Assembly: GCA_003167255.1 (NCBI GenBank)
Contig: PMTR01000158.1
Span: forward strand, 1-59,034
Direction of reading: 5' to 3'
Source of the DNA: Bryobacterales bacterium
GTDB lineage: Bacteria > Acidobacteriota > Terriglobia > Bryobacterales > Bryobacteraceae
DNA length: 59,034 bases
Part shown: positions 18,152 to 26,836 of the stretch, piece by piece
How the letters are laid out: each line of letters begins with the position of its first letter
How positions within the stretch are numbered: the first letter of the stretch is position 1
The notes under the pieces: model-generated
The model's database searches: none
What the model was told of the DNA's origin: nothing
What the model saw: the letters and a program-made list of their open reading frames with translations, nothing else
Made by a program: the position numbers and the translations under genes

Positions 18152-18229
18152 TAGCCGCCGATGAACGCCGATGAACGCAGATTGAAAACAAAGGAAGTTA
18201 TCCGCGTTGATCAGCGTTCATCGGCGGCT
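18152..18229. repeat. Long imperfect inverted repeat (REP-like)
   Basis: Arms of 28 bases, 18152-18180 and 18202-18229, match at 25 positions when one is inverted (core AGCCGCCGATGAACGC). The 22-base centre is A-rich. It lies in the divergent spacer between polX and priA and could form a large cruciform or RNA hairpin. Confidence 0.75.
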
Positions 18230-18313
18230 GAAATTGATTTTCCCGCATCCTGTTAGGGTCCCGATGGGCGGCGCTCACGGTGCAGCCGGCCATCTTCGCT
18301 ATCCTGAAGCTTC

Positions 18314-20752
18314 ATGCCCGAGGGATCGTACCTTTACTGCGACGTGAGTCTGCCCGTGCCCATGGATCAGCCGTTTACCTACGCACTGCCCGAGACGCTG
18401 CGGCACCGCGTGCAGGCGGGCTGCCGGCTGGTGGTGCCGTTTGGTTCGCGGAAGATGACGGGCGTGATTCTGCGGTGCCACGACGATCCGCCGGCCATGG
18501 CCACGCGCGAGGCGCTGCGGCTGATCGACGCGGTCCCGGTGCTGGATTCCGAATTGCTCGGCCTGGGACGCTGGATCGCCGGCTATTACTGCGCCCCGCT
18601 GGGCGATGTGCTGCGTGGCATGCTGCCGCTCGCGGCGGAGATGCGGCACGGCAAGATCTGGTCGCTGACGGACTCCGGGCGCGATGCCGCTCGCCAGTTG
18701 ATGCTGGATGCCGCGCCCGACGATCCGGTGGCGCAGATCCTGCACATGCTGGAAAAGCGGCCGCTTTCGCAGGCGTATCTGGCCAAAGCGCTGCCGCTGG
18801 CCGACAAAGCCATGCGCTCGCTCGAGCGCAAGGGCTTCATCGTGGTGGAGCAGGTGGAGATGGCACGCGACCCGCTGCGCGCCCCATCGGAACGGCTGCG
18901 GGTGGAACTCAGCGGAGAGACCGGCGATGCCAAACTCGGCGACGTCAAACTAAATAAGCCGGAGCGCGAACTGCGGGCATTTCTGGAACTGCACCCCGGG
19001 TCGCACAACCTCAAAGAGCTGGAAGGGACGGTTCGCAACGCGAGCCTGGCGGCGCGCTCGCTAGGTCGCAAAGGATTCGTGACGCTGAAGCCGGAGACGG
19101 TGGTGGTGAAGTCGGGGCCGATCCGCGCGCGGCATGCATTGAACGCGGCCCAGCAGGTGGCATGCGACGAGATCGCGACCGCCATCCGCGCGCACCGGTT
19201 TCAAACGTTTCTGCTGCACGGCGTGACGGGCTCGGGCAAAACGGAGGTGTACCTCAACGCGATCGAGGTTGTGGTGGCGGAAGGGCGCGGCGCGCTGTTG
19301 CTGGTGCCGGAAATCGCCCTCACGCCAGCCATGGCGGGCCAATTTTTCGGGCGGTTCGGCGACCGGGTGGCCATCCTGCACAGCGCCTTCACGGATTTGG
19401 AACGGTCCGAGCAATGGCGGCGCATCCGTTCCGGCGCGGCTTCGGTGGTGGTGGGGACGCGGTCGGGCGTTTTCGCTCCGGTGCGCAATCTGGGGCTGAT
19501 CGTGGTGGACGAAGAGCACGACGGGAGTTACAAGCAGGAAGAAACGCCGCGCTACCACGGCCGCGATGTGGCGATCGTGCGCGCCCAGGCGGCCGGCACG
19601 TGCGTGGTGCTGGGTTCGGCGACCCCCAGCCTGGAAAGCCGCTACAACGCCGAACGCGGCAAGTATCGATTGATCGAACTTCCGGGCCGCATTGAGGAGC
19701 GGCCCATGCCGGCGGTAGAACTGATCGACATGCGCCAGGAGTTTCTGGAAACGCGCCAGCAGGCTACGCTTTCGCGCAAACTGGTCGATGCCATCGGGGC
19801 GCGCCTGGAGAACGGGGAGCAGACCATCGTTCTGCTGAACCGCCGCGGCTTTTCGAGCTTCGTCGCCTGCCGCGCGTGCGGCGAGCGCGTGCAGTGCGCG
19901 AATTGTTCCCTCACTCTGACCTACCACAAGCGCGACCGGCGGCTGCTGTGCCACTACTGCGGCTACGCGGAAAAGGTGCCGAGCATCTGCCCCAAGTGCG
20001 CGAGCGACCACATCTATTTCCTGGGCGTGGGGTCGGAGAAAGTGGAAGAGGAGCTCCACCGCGCGTTTCCGGCGGCGCGCATCGCGCGGCTGGACCGCGA
20101 TACCGTGACGGGCAAGCGGCAGTACGAAACCATCCTCCAGGATTTCCGCGACGGACATTTCGACATCCTGGTGGGAACCCAGATGATCGCCAAGGGCCAC
20201 GATATTCCCAACGTGACGCTGGTGGGCGTGATCTCCGCCGACATCGGGCTGGGGATGCCGGATTTTCGAGCGGCCGAGCGGACCTTTCAACTGTTGACGC
20301 AGGTGGCGGGACGCGCCGGACGCGGCAGCGTGCCCGGCATCGTGCTGATTCAGACCATCAATCCCGACCACTACGCGGTCCGCATGGCGGCCGCGCAGGA
20401 CTACCAGGCCTTCTACGAAAAGGAGCTGCACTTCCGGCGCATGATGCACTACCCGCCGTTCAGCGCCATGGCAAATGTGCTGGTGCGCGCCGAAAAAAAA
20501 GAGATGGCTATGCGAATGAGTTCCGAGTTGGGACTGCTGCTCTCACCGCCGCCGGAGAAACTGAAAATCATGGGACCGGCCGAAGCGCCGGTTCCACGGC
20601 TCAAGAACGAGTATCGCTACCAGTTTCTGGTGAAAGCGGCCAGCCGCAAGGCGCTCAACGAATTGTTGGGCCGGGTGCGCGCGTTTGCACTGGAACGGAA
20701 GTGGGGCTCGACCGCGCTGGTGATCGACGTCGACCCGCTGACCTTGATGTAG
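18314..20752 (+). CDS. priA: Replication restart helicase PriA
   Basis: This 812-residue protein is the 3'-5' helicase that reloads the replisome at collapsed forks. An N-terminal DNA-binding domain begins at MPEGSYLYCDVSLPVPMDQPFTY. The SF2 core has Walker A GVTGSGKTEVYL, the variant DEEH box VVDEEHDGSYKQEE and motif VI QVAGRAGRG. The inserted zinc module is intact (CRACGERVQCANC and CHYCGYAEKVPSICPKC, eight cysteines). ATG 18314 is directly consistent with the family start. The next gene converges on it from 20925. Confidence 0.94.
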   Translation: MPEGSYLYCDVSLPVPMDQPFTYALPETLRHRVQAGCRLVVPFGSRKMTGVILRCHDDPPAMATREALRLIDAVPVLDSELLGLGRWIAGYYCAPLGDVLRGMLPLAAEMRHGKIWSLTDSGRDAARQLMLDAAPDDPVAQILHMLEKRPLSQAYLAKALPLADKAMRSLERKGFIVVEQVEMARDPLRAPSERLRVELSGETGDAKLGDVKLNKPERELRAFLELHPGSHNLKELEGTVRNASLAARSLGRKGFVTLKPETVVVKSGPIRARHALNAAQQVACDEIATAIRAHRFQTFLLHGVTGSGKTEVYLNAIEVVVAEGRGALLLVPEIALTPAMAGQFFGRFGDRVAILHSAFTDLERSEQWRRIRSGAASVVVGTRSGVFAPVRNLGLIVVDEEHDGSYKQEETPRYHGRDVAIVRAQAAGTCVVLGSATPSLESRYNAERGKYRLIELPGRIEERPMPAVELIDMRQEFLETRQQATLSRKLVDAIGARLENGEQTIVLLNRRGFSSFVACRACGERVQCANCSLTLTYHKRDRRLLCHYCGYAEKVPSICPKCASDHIYFLGVGSEKVEEELHRAFPAARIARLDRDTVTGKRQYETILQDFRDGHFDILVGTQMIAKGHDIPNVTLVGVISADIGLGMPDFRAAERTFQLLTQVAGRAGRGSVPGIVLIQTINPDHYAVRMAAAQDYQAFYEKELHFRRMMHYPPFSAMANVLVRAEKKEMAMRMSSELGLLLSPPPEKLKIMGPAEAPVPRLKNEYRYQFLVKAASRKALNELLGRVRAFALERKWGSTALVIDVDPLTLM

Positions 20753-20780
20753 CGGTTAACGCGGGGTTCGGACGTAAGTT

Positions 20781-20836
20781 GGAGGGCGGACCCCAGGGCG
20801 GACCCCCTGGTCCGCGCGGGACGCCCTCGTCCCGCA
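20781..20836. repeat. Dispersed repeat R2, copy 2
   Basis: This is the reverse complement of the block at 1186-1230 with the GGACCCC word duplicated. A partial third copy (GGACCCGGGGTCC plus GCCCTCC) lies at 20881-20907, just before the end of the degenerate-GGDEF gene. Confidence 0.7.
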
Positions 20837-20924
20837 GTCGGATCAGCGAGTGCAAACGCCAGCAGGCCGACGGGGGCGTCGGCCGCGGACCCGGGGTCCG
20901 CCCTCCAGGTTGTGCACATGCGGG

Positions 20925-21950
20925 TCAACCACCGAATGTTTTTTCAACGCACTTGAGCATCGTCCCCGGCGGACCCTCGGGCGCCGGCAGAACTTCCACC
21001 GAGACTTCCAGCGAAATGCGAACCACCTTACCCGCCATCATGCAGGCATAGGGCATGGAGAGGTGATCGGAGACCGCTTGGGGGTCGGTTTTCTCCCTGC
21101 CCTGGGAGACCGGCAGAACCGCCATGAAATCCTGCTCGTTCCAACGGCCCATCACGGCATCCTTGGGGACACAGTTTCGCATACGCCGGGCAAACATAGC
21201 TACCAGTTCGTCGGCGATCGAGGCGCCGTACTTCGCTCTGGCCTGCGCCAGGCCGCGCGCTTTGAGAATCAGAACCATGAAGCCCGCGATGGGCAGTGAT
21301 TCGACGTACTCTTCGATGGAACGGCGGCTGGAAAACTTCGAGGCCTGATCCATGGCGGCGGCATTCTGCAGGGCTTCGACGCGTTGATGCAGGATGCGCA
21401 CTTCGGTTTGCAGTTGCGCCATCGTAAACTGCTGCTCCCGGCGCATTTGAGCGAGGTCCCCTTCGATGGAATCGACGGCCGCCGTCAACATCGCACGCAG
21501 CGGCGCGCCTTCTGGTGTAGCTGCCGCTTCGCGCACCCGCTTCAGGGTATCGCGCAGCCGCGTGGAGTGATCGCCGTCGGATTGAGCGAGCGCCTCCACG
21601 GTTTCCTGCAAAGCTTTGGCCGTGCTCTCCAGTTGTTGGCGCAGCCTGCACAGGAACTGGGCCGCCTTGTCGCGATAGTCCCGGAGCAAGCCTCGCAGCG
21701 TGGCCCGGCTCTCCGGCAGGAATTGCGACGGCGCCGCCTGAACCTCCGCCGCCAACCCGGCCAAATACTTGACGTGCGGCCCGGTAATTTCCGCGTCCAG
21801 TTCCACGGCATAATGAGCGATATTTTGAATGGCCGCGATGTAGCACTCGAGGGCGACGCCGGACCCTTCGAGTGGGCGGCTGGGAGGGGTCGAGGATTCT
21901 CGAATCCAGATCACGTTTTGACTCTCACCCCATATATCGGCTCCGCACAT
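20925..21950 (-). CDS. Helical protein with degenerate GGDEF-like C-terminal domain
   Basis: The 341-residue predicted product has a helical N-terminal two thirds with heptad-like stretches (LRQQLESTAKALQETVEALAQ, MAQLQTEVRILHQRVEALQ). The last 130 residues have a diguanylate-cyclase-like pattern: SIEEYVESLPIAGFMVLILKARGL, then DELVAMFARRMRNCV, then GRWNEQDFMAVLP. In an active cyclase the last segment would read RYGGDEF; here WNEQDF replaces it, so GTP condensation is unlikely. It may be a c-di-GMP-independent scaffold or signalling relic. It diverges from lexA across 68 bp. The start (21950) is uncertain since no good ribosome site is seen. Confidence 0.6.
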   Translation of the reverse strand: MCGADIWGESQNVIWIRESSTPPSRPLEGSGVALECYIAAIQNIAHYAVELDAEITGPHVKYLAGLAAEVQAAPSQFLPESRATLRGLLRDYRDKAAQFLCRLRQQLESTAKALQETVEALAQSDGDHSTRLRDTLKRVREAAATPEGAPLRAMLTAAVDSIEGDLAQMRREQQFTMAQLQTEVRILHQRVEALQNAAAMDQASKFSSRRSIEEYVESLPIAGFMVLILKARGLAQARAKYGASIADELVAMFARRMRNCVPKDAVMGRWNEQDFMAVLPVSQGREKTDPQAVSDHLSMPYACMMAGKVVRISLEVSVEVLPAPEGPPGTMLKCVEKTFGG

Positions 21951-22018
21951 CCAAACCTTTACCGCAAGTTTCTCTTGATTTTCCCTTTTTGTTCGCCCAC
22001 AATAGAGAGGGGCTCATC

Positions 22019-22642
22019 ATGGCACTCACGAAACGGCAAAAACAGGTGCTGGATTTTATCGCCGGATTCCTCAATGAGAACGGCTACTGCCCGAGCTACG
22101 AAGAAATTGCCCGCGGGTTGGATCTGGCCTCACTCGCCACAGTCCACAAGCACATCTCCGTGCTCGAGACGAAGAGTTACCTGAAGCGGGGGTTCAACCA
22201 AAGCCGCTCGATCGAGCTGATGCCGAAATACCTGCAGGAGTACCAGCGCCCGCGGCCGGCGGCCATGGAAATCCCGCTCTTGGGGCGCATCGCAGCGGGC
22301 GCGCCGGTGGAGGCTATCGAGCAACGGGAGACCTTGAATTTCGCCGATTATGTGGGTAACGCCGACACCTTTGCGCTCGAAGTGCGCGGCAATTCCATGA
22401 TTGACGACCACATCTGCGATGGCGATCGCATTCTACTGGAGCACGTCGCCGAGGCCAGGGATGGCGATATCGTGGTGGCGCTGGTGGCTGGCAGCGAAAC
22501 TACGCTGAAGCGGTTCTACCGTGAAGCGGACGGCATGGTACGGCTGCAGCCGGCCAACTCGACGCTCAAACCGATTGTAGTGCCTGCGCGGGACGTGCAG
22601 ATTCAGGGCCGCCTTCTGGCGGTGCTGCGCAAGTACAAATAA
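22019..22642 (+). CDS. lexA: LexA repressor
   Basis: This 207-residue SOS repressor has an N-terminal winged helix (LTKRQKQVLDFIAGF, YCPSYEEIARGL) and the S24 self-cleaving domain. Ser126 (GNSMIDDH) and Lys164 (TTLKRFY) form the dyad. The probable cleavage site is the Ala-Gly in IAAGAPVEA. The ATG at 22019 is preceded by GAGAGGGG, 7 bases away. Longer in-frame extensions upstream run through non-conserved sequence. I could not identify a convincing LexA box in the spacer. dinB and priA nearby are plausible members of the DNA damage response, but co-regulation is inference. Confidence 0.93.
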   Translation: MALTKRQKQVLDFIAGFLNENGYCPSYEEIARGLDLASLATVHKHISVLETKSYLKRGFNQSRSIELMPKYLQEYQRPRPAAMEIPLLGRIAAGAPVEAIEQRETLNFADYVGNADTFALEVRGNSMIDDHICDGDRILLEHVAEARDGDIVVALVAGSETTLKRFYREADGMVRLQPANSTLKPIVVPARDVQIQGRLLAVLRKYK

Positions 22643-22688
22643 CTAAGTACACCCATTTCATAAATGCAGTCTCGTATTCTGCGAAGAA

Positions 22689-22740
22689 CGCTCCCTTACG
22701 GTCGCGGCTCTGATCGGAGCCGCGACCGTTAGCAAGCGGT
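22689..22740. repeat. Palindromic pair of R1 repeats
   Basis: Two R1 units face each other: CGGTCGCGGCTC, then GATC-containing centre, then GAGCCGCGACCG. The result is a long near-perfect palindrome between lexA and the convergent DUF2934 gene, which could also act as a bidirectional terminator. Confidence 0.7.
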
Positions 22741-22775
22741 TTTGGATACGTTAGCGAACTTCTGAAGTGACGAGG

Positions 22776-23042
22776 TCAGGCAGCGGAGGCTTGGGCGCGC
22801 AGTTCCTGTTCGGCGCGCAGCCAATCTTCCTCGGGAGAACCACCCCGATTGCCGCGAGCTTCCCAATACGAGTATGCCAGGTGAGCAATCTGTTCGGGAG
22901 CAGGAGCGGCGGGCGCGAGAGCGGCTGCCGCGGCGGGCTCGGCCGCCGAACGGCGCGGGCGCCGGGGGGTTGCGGGTTTGTGACGAACCGGCGCTGGGGC
23001 CGACACCACGATTTCTTTTTCCGAGACGCGCTTTCTAGCCAT
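22776..23042 (-). CDS. DUF2934 protein
   Basis: The 88-residue product has a basic, Ala/Pro-rich N-terminal half (RKRVSEKEIVV, RHKPATPRRPRRS). It ends in the DUF2934 motif: IAHLAYSYWEARG, then SPEEDWLRAEQEL. The family is small, widespread in acidobacteria and proteobacteria, and uncharacterised. The basic tail hints at nucleic-acid contact, which is speculation. A second DUF2934 gene is at 53310-53717. It converges with lexA and diverges from nfeD. Confidence 0.75.
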   Translation of the reverse strand: MARKRVSEKEIVVSAPAPVRHKPATPRRPRRSAAEPAAAAALAPAAPAPEQIAHLAYSYWEARGNRGGSPEEDWLRAEQELRAQASAA

Positions 23043-23185
23043 ATTTGATTTGATAACTCCCGTGTGGATTAGTTGCTTTCATTGTATCTCATTGTGTGTT
23101 AACGTCCCATCAAAAGTTTCTATCAATTGGATTACGGGGCCTTTTTCAGACACCCTTGTCTGAGTAGCGTATACTAGGGTCTAGA

Positions 23186-24475
23186 TTGCGCAGAATCGTA
23201 TTTCCCGGAATTCTGCTTGCGTTCCTGGCGCAGGCAGCTTCCGCGCCACCGAAAGTCATTGCGGTGGACGTGGACGGGGTAGTGCACCCCATCACCGTTG
23301 AAATCGTCGCCGGCGCGATTGCGCAAGCCCGCGCCGAGAACGCTTCCCTGGTCCTGGTACGTCTCAACACACCCGGCGGCCTGATGGACGCCATGCGCGA
23401 AACCATCGAGGAGATGCTGGCCTCGCCGGTTCCGGTGGTCACATACGTGGCGCCCAGCGGCGGGCGCGCGGCCTCCGCCGGATTCTTCCTGCTGGAAGCC
23501 GGCGAGGTGGCCGCCATGGCGCCCGGCACCAATACGGGGGCCGCGCACCCGGTGGCCATGACCGGCGAGATGGATGCGGTGATGTCGCAGAAGGTGGAAA
23601 ACGACGCGGCCGCCTACATCCGCAGCATTTCCTCCAAACGCGGCCGCAATAGCGAACTGGCCGAAACCACCGTGCGGCAAAGCAAGTCGTTTACGGAACG
23701 CGAAGCGCTCGACCAACACCTGGTGGACTTGATTGCGGCCAATGAAGGCCAACTGCTGGCGGCGCTCGACGGCCGCACGGTCACGCGCTTCGATGGCCGC
23801 GTGCAGACGCTGCACACGGCTGGCGCAATCGTGGAGGTCTACGAAAAGTCGCTCCGCCAGAAAATCGTCAGCTCGATTGCGGACCCCAATATTGCGCTGG
23901 TGCTGCTGGTGATCGGAGCGCTGTCGATTTATCTGGAGTTCAATTCCCCGGGGCTCATCGTGCCTGGTGTGGTGGGAGCGATCCTGGTGCTGTTGGGACT
24001 CTCCGCCATCTCCGTGCTTCCCATCAACTGGTTGGGCGCGGCGCTGCTGCTGCTGGCGTTCACGTTGTTCGTGCTGGAGGCGAAGTTCGCGACGCATGGG
24101 ATTCTGGCCGTGGGAGGCGCGGTGTCCATGGTGTTGGGGGCCGTGATGCTGGTGGATAGCCCGGTTCCCGAAATGCGCATTCACTGGGGAACCGCGATTG
24201 CCCTGGCGGTGCCCTTCGCGGCCATCACCATGATGCTGCTTTCGCTCGCCGTGCGCGCGCGGCGCGGCAAGGTGGAGACGGGGAGCGAGGGCATGATCGG
24301 CCAAACCGGCTCGGCCGTCACCGAACTGGCGCCGGAAGGCAAGGTTTTCGTGCACGGCGAGTATTGGGATGCGGTCTCACTCCGCCCGGCGGCCGCGGGC
24401 GCTCGCATTCGCGTTACGGCCATCGATAGACTGAAACTCACGGTAGAGCCGGTTCCGGATCAAACAGGAGGCTGA
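23186..24475 (+). CDS. nfeD: NfeD family membrane serine protease (long form)
   Basis: This 429-residue protein has a signal peptide ([20 protein letters not shown]) and a ClpP/crotonase-like protease domain with the catalytic Ser in [16 protein letters not shown]. Four to five membrane helices follow ([46 protein letters not shown]). A C-terminal OB-fold ([21 protein letters not shown]) ends the chain. Long NfeD proteins pair with stomatin-type SPFH proteins in membrane quality control, and the next gene is exactly that, one base downstream. The start is TTG 23186; it gives the signal peptide, and no ATG/GTG serves better. Confidence 0.9.
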   Translation: MRRIVFPGILLAFLAQAASAPPKVIAVDVDGVVHPITVEIVAGAIAQARAENASLVLVRLNTPGGLMDAMRETIEEMLASPVPVVTYVAPSGGRAASAGFFLLEAGEVAAMAPGTNTGAAHPVAMTGEMDAVMSQKVENDAAAYIRSISSKRGRNSELAETTVRQSKSFTEREALDQHLVDLIAANEGQLLAALDGRTVTRFDGRVQTLHTAGAIVEVYEKSLRQKIVSSIADPNIALVLLVIGALSIYLEFNSPGLIVPGVVGAILVLLGLSAISVLPINWLGAALLLLAFTLFVLEAKFATHGILAVGGAVSMVLGAVMLVDSPVPEMRIHWGTAIALAVPFAAITMMLLSLAVRARRGKVETGSEGMIGQTGSAVTELAPEGKVFVHGEYWDAVSLRPAAAGARIRVTAIDRLKLTVEPVPDQTGG

Positions 24476-24476
24476 A

Positions 24477-25277
24477 ATGAACATCGATGTCACGAGTTTC
24501 ACCACTATCGTTGTGGTGATCGTCGTACTGTACCTGATCAGTTCCATCAAGATTCTGCGGGAATACGAACGCGGCGTCATTTTCCGGTTCGGCCGCCTGC
24601 TGCCGCAGCCCAAGGGCCCGGGCATCATCCTGGTGTTCGCGCCCGTCGACCGGATCGTGCGGGTTTCGCTGCGCATCGATACCCTGGAAGTGCCCGCGCA
24701 GGACGTGATCACGCGCGATAACGTGACCGTGAAGGTCAACGCGGTGATCTATTTCCGGGTGGTGGAACCGCGCCTGGCCATAGTGGAGGTTTCGAATTTC
24801 CTCTATGCCACCTCGCAACTGGCGCAGACCACGCTGCGCAGCGTGCTGGGCGAAGTGGAGCTGGACGAACTGCTGAGCCAGCGCGAAAAGCTGAACATCC
24901 GGCTGCAGGCGATTCTCGACCAGCACACCTCGCCGTGGGGCGTGAAAGTGTCCATGGTGGAAGTGAAGCAGGTGGATCTGGCCGAGCAGATGATTCGAGC
25001 CATCGCGCGGCAAGCCGAGGCGGAACGCGAGCGGCGCGCCAAAATCATCCACGCCGAGGGAGAGTACTCGGCGTCGGAAAAGCTAGCCATGGCGGCCGAG
25101 GTCATCCAGAAACAGCCGATGGCCCTCCAGTTGCGATATCTCCAGACTTTAGTCGAAATCGGGACGGAGAAGAATACGACTATCGTTTTCCCCCTTCCGC
25201 TGGATATAATTGCATCATTCAAGGGCGCCCTGGACCGATACAGCAGCGGCAACGGACCGGGCACCCCACAGTCGTAA
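24477..25277 (+). CDS. Slipin/stomatin-like SPFH protein
   Basis: The 266-residue product has an N-terminal membrane hairpin ([20 protein letters not shown]). The SPFH/band-7 domain follows ([47 protein letters not shown]). A long helical tail typical of oligomeric slipins ([22 protein letters not shown]) and a C-terminal [12 protein letters not shown] segment complete it. It begins one base after the nfeD stop behind a GGAGG site, the standard nfeD-slipin operon. The complex is thought to organise membrane microdomains and control proteolysis. It is unlikely to be HflK/HflC, which come as a pair. Confidence 0.9.
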   Translation: MNIDVTSFTTIVVVIVVLYLISSIKILREYERGVIFRFGRLLPQPKGPGIILVFAPVDRIVRVSLRIDTLEVPAQDVITRDNVTVKVNAVIYFRVVEPRLAIVEVSNFLYATSQLAQTTLRSVLGEVELDELLSQREKLNIRLQAILDQHTSPWGVKVSMVEVKQVDLAEQMIRAIARQAEAERERRAKIIHAEGEYSASEKLAMAAEVIQKQPMALQLRYLQTLVEIGTEKNTTIVFPLPLDIIASFKGALDRYSSGNGPGTPQS

Positions 25278-25280
25278 AAC

Positions 25281-25910
25281 ATGCGCAACAAGGAAACCGG
25301 CGAATTCGAACTGGTGGTGGGCGACCGGCAACTGCTCAGCGGATTCTTTATCGGAGTCCTGCTGCTGGCCGTAGTCTTCGCGATGGGCTACGTGCTGGGG
25401 CAGAACTCCCCCCGGTCCACCAAATTGGCGACGGAGGCGGTCGCGGCCAATACCGGTGCGCCCAACCGCCCGCTGCCGGCATCTCCAGCCGAGCCCAAAC
25501 CCGACACAGCGGCCGCCGCCACTCCACCAGACGACGGGAAGGCAGGAGCCGCTGTCGCAGCCGATGCGCCGCCCCAGCCGACCACTCAACCGGCGCACGA
25601 CCCGTCGGCGCCCGCAACCACGCAACCGGCCTCCGCAACCGCCGCGCCGCCGGCCTCCGCTCCGGTTTCGGCGGCGGAAGCCGATCCGCCCAATGCATCA
25701 TACCTGCAAGTCAACGTGCTGGCGTCGCGGAGTTCCGCGGAAGCCGTGATGAAGACCCTGAAAGAGAGCGGTTTCCCCGTCATCCTGCATGCCAGCCCAA
25801 ATAATCTCACGGCCGTCTGGGTCGGTCCCTATACCGACCGAAAGCCGCTGGCTGAAGCCAAGGGCAAACTCGAGAAGGCCGGACTCAACCCCATCCTCAA
25901 GAAGCCGTGA
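25281..25910 (+). CDS. SPOR-domain membrane protein
   Basis: This 209-residue protein has a short cytoplasmic tail and one membrane helix (FIGVLLLAVVFAMGYVLG). A 100-residue Pro/Ala/Thr-rich periplasmic linker follows. The C-terminal SPOR domain is at about 135-209 (YLQVNVLASRSSAEAVMKTL, VWVGPYTDRKPLAEAKGKLE). SPOR domains bind glycan strands lacking stem peptides at division sites, so this is probably a division or cell-wall remodelling factor. It starts 3 bp after the slipin stop and overlaps lipA by 4 bp. Confidence 0.85.
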   Translation: MRNKETGEFELVVGDRQLLSGFFIGVLLLAVVFAMGYVLGQNSPRSTKLATEAVAANTGAPNRPLPASPAEPKPDTAAAATPPDDGKAGAAVAADAPPQPTTQPAHDPSAPATTQPASATAAPPASAPVSAAEADPPNASYLQVNVLASRSSAEAVMKTLKESGFPVILHASPNNLTAVWVGPYTDRKPLAEAKGKLEKAGLNPILKKP

Positions 25911-26836
25911 ACCATTCCCTGGTCCAACTCGGAGCCCCCGCCCGGCCCCGGCTTCCCGAGTGGGCGCGCAAGAGCCGCACGCATTTCGAATCCCTCAACC
26001 ACCTGAAGTCCGGATTCCGCCGCTTGAACCTGCACACGGTTTGCGAATCGGCGCGCTGCCCGAATATCCACGAGTGCTTCCATCGCGGCGCCGCCACCTT
26101 CATGATTCTGGGCGACCGCTGCACGCGCGGATGCGGTTTCTGCTCGGTCCCCAAGTTCAATCCGGCGCGCCAGGAACTGCCGCTCGACCCGGCCGAACCG
26201 GCCAACGTGGCCCGCATGGCCGCCGAAATGCGCCTCCGCTACGTGGTGATCACGAGCGTCAACCGCGACGACCTGGAGGATGGCGGATCGCGCCATTTCG
26301 CCGAAACCGTGCGTGAGGTGCGCCGCGCGCTGCCCGCTGCCCGCGTCGAAGTGCTGACGCCGGATTTCTGCGGCTCGCTCGAAGCCGTCGAGCGCGTGCT
26401 CGACGCCGGGCCGCACGTGTTCAATCACAACATGGAAACCGTGCCGCGGCTCTACGCCCGCGTGCGCCCGCAGGCCGATTACCGGCAGTCGCTCGACGTG
26501 CTGGCCTTCGCCCACCGGCACCCTGGCGGCGCTCTCACGAAATCCGGTTTCATGGTCGGGTTGGGCGAAACCGAAGACGAAGTCCGGGCGCTGCTCCGCG
26601 ATCTGCACGCCGCCGGCGCCGGCGTTGCCACCATCGGCCAGTATCTCCAGCCCACGCGGCGCAACCTGGCGGTGGCCGCTTTTATCGAGCCGCGCGTGTT
26701 CCAGGAATACCGCGATTACGGCCTTTCCCTCGGCTTCCAGATGGTCTTCAGCGGGCCGCTGGTGCGGAGTTCTTATATGGCCGATGAGGTCAACGCCAAC
26801 GCTTTGAGCGAAGCTGCCAGACGGACCTTGTGCTGA
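25907..26836 (+). CDS. lipA: Lipoyl synthase
   Basis: The 309-residue radical-SAM enzyme inserts two sulfurs into octanoyl groups on E2 and GcvH proteins. Both iron-sulfur clusters are recognisable: the auxiliary cluster in CESARCPNIHEC and the SAM cluster in CTRGCGFC, with the conserved RSSY near the C-terminus (LVRSSYMADE). The start is GTG 25907, overlapping the SPOR stop by 4 bp. lnt starts inside the last codons of lipA. Placement between a SPOR gene and lnt is an operon convenience rather than a pathway link. Confidence 0.95.
   Translation: MNHSLVQLGAPARPRLPEWARKSRTHFESLNHLKSGFRRLNLHTVCESARCPNIHECFHRGAATFMILGDRCTRGCGFCSVPKFNPARQELPLDPAEPANVARMAAEMRLRYVVITSVNRDDLEDGGSRHFAETVREVRRALPAARVEVLTPDFCGSLEAVERVLDAGPHVFNHNMETVPRLYARVRPQADYRQSLDVLAFAHRHPGGALTKSGFMVGLGETEDEVRALLRDLHAAGAGVATIGQYLQPTRRNLAVAAFIEPRVFQEYRDYGLSLGFQMVFSGPLVRSSYMADEVNANALSEAARRTLC

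Noticed and set aside
21975-22003. TTGATT-17-CACAAT as a lexA promoter
   Set aside because: Transcription would start inside the GAGAGGGG ribosome site, leaving it non-functional; no LexA box could be confirmed either.
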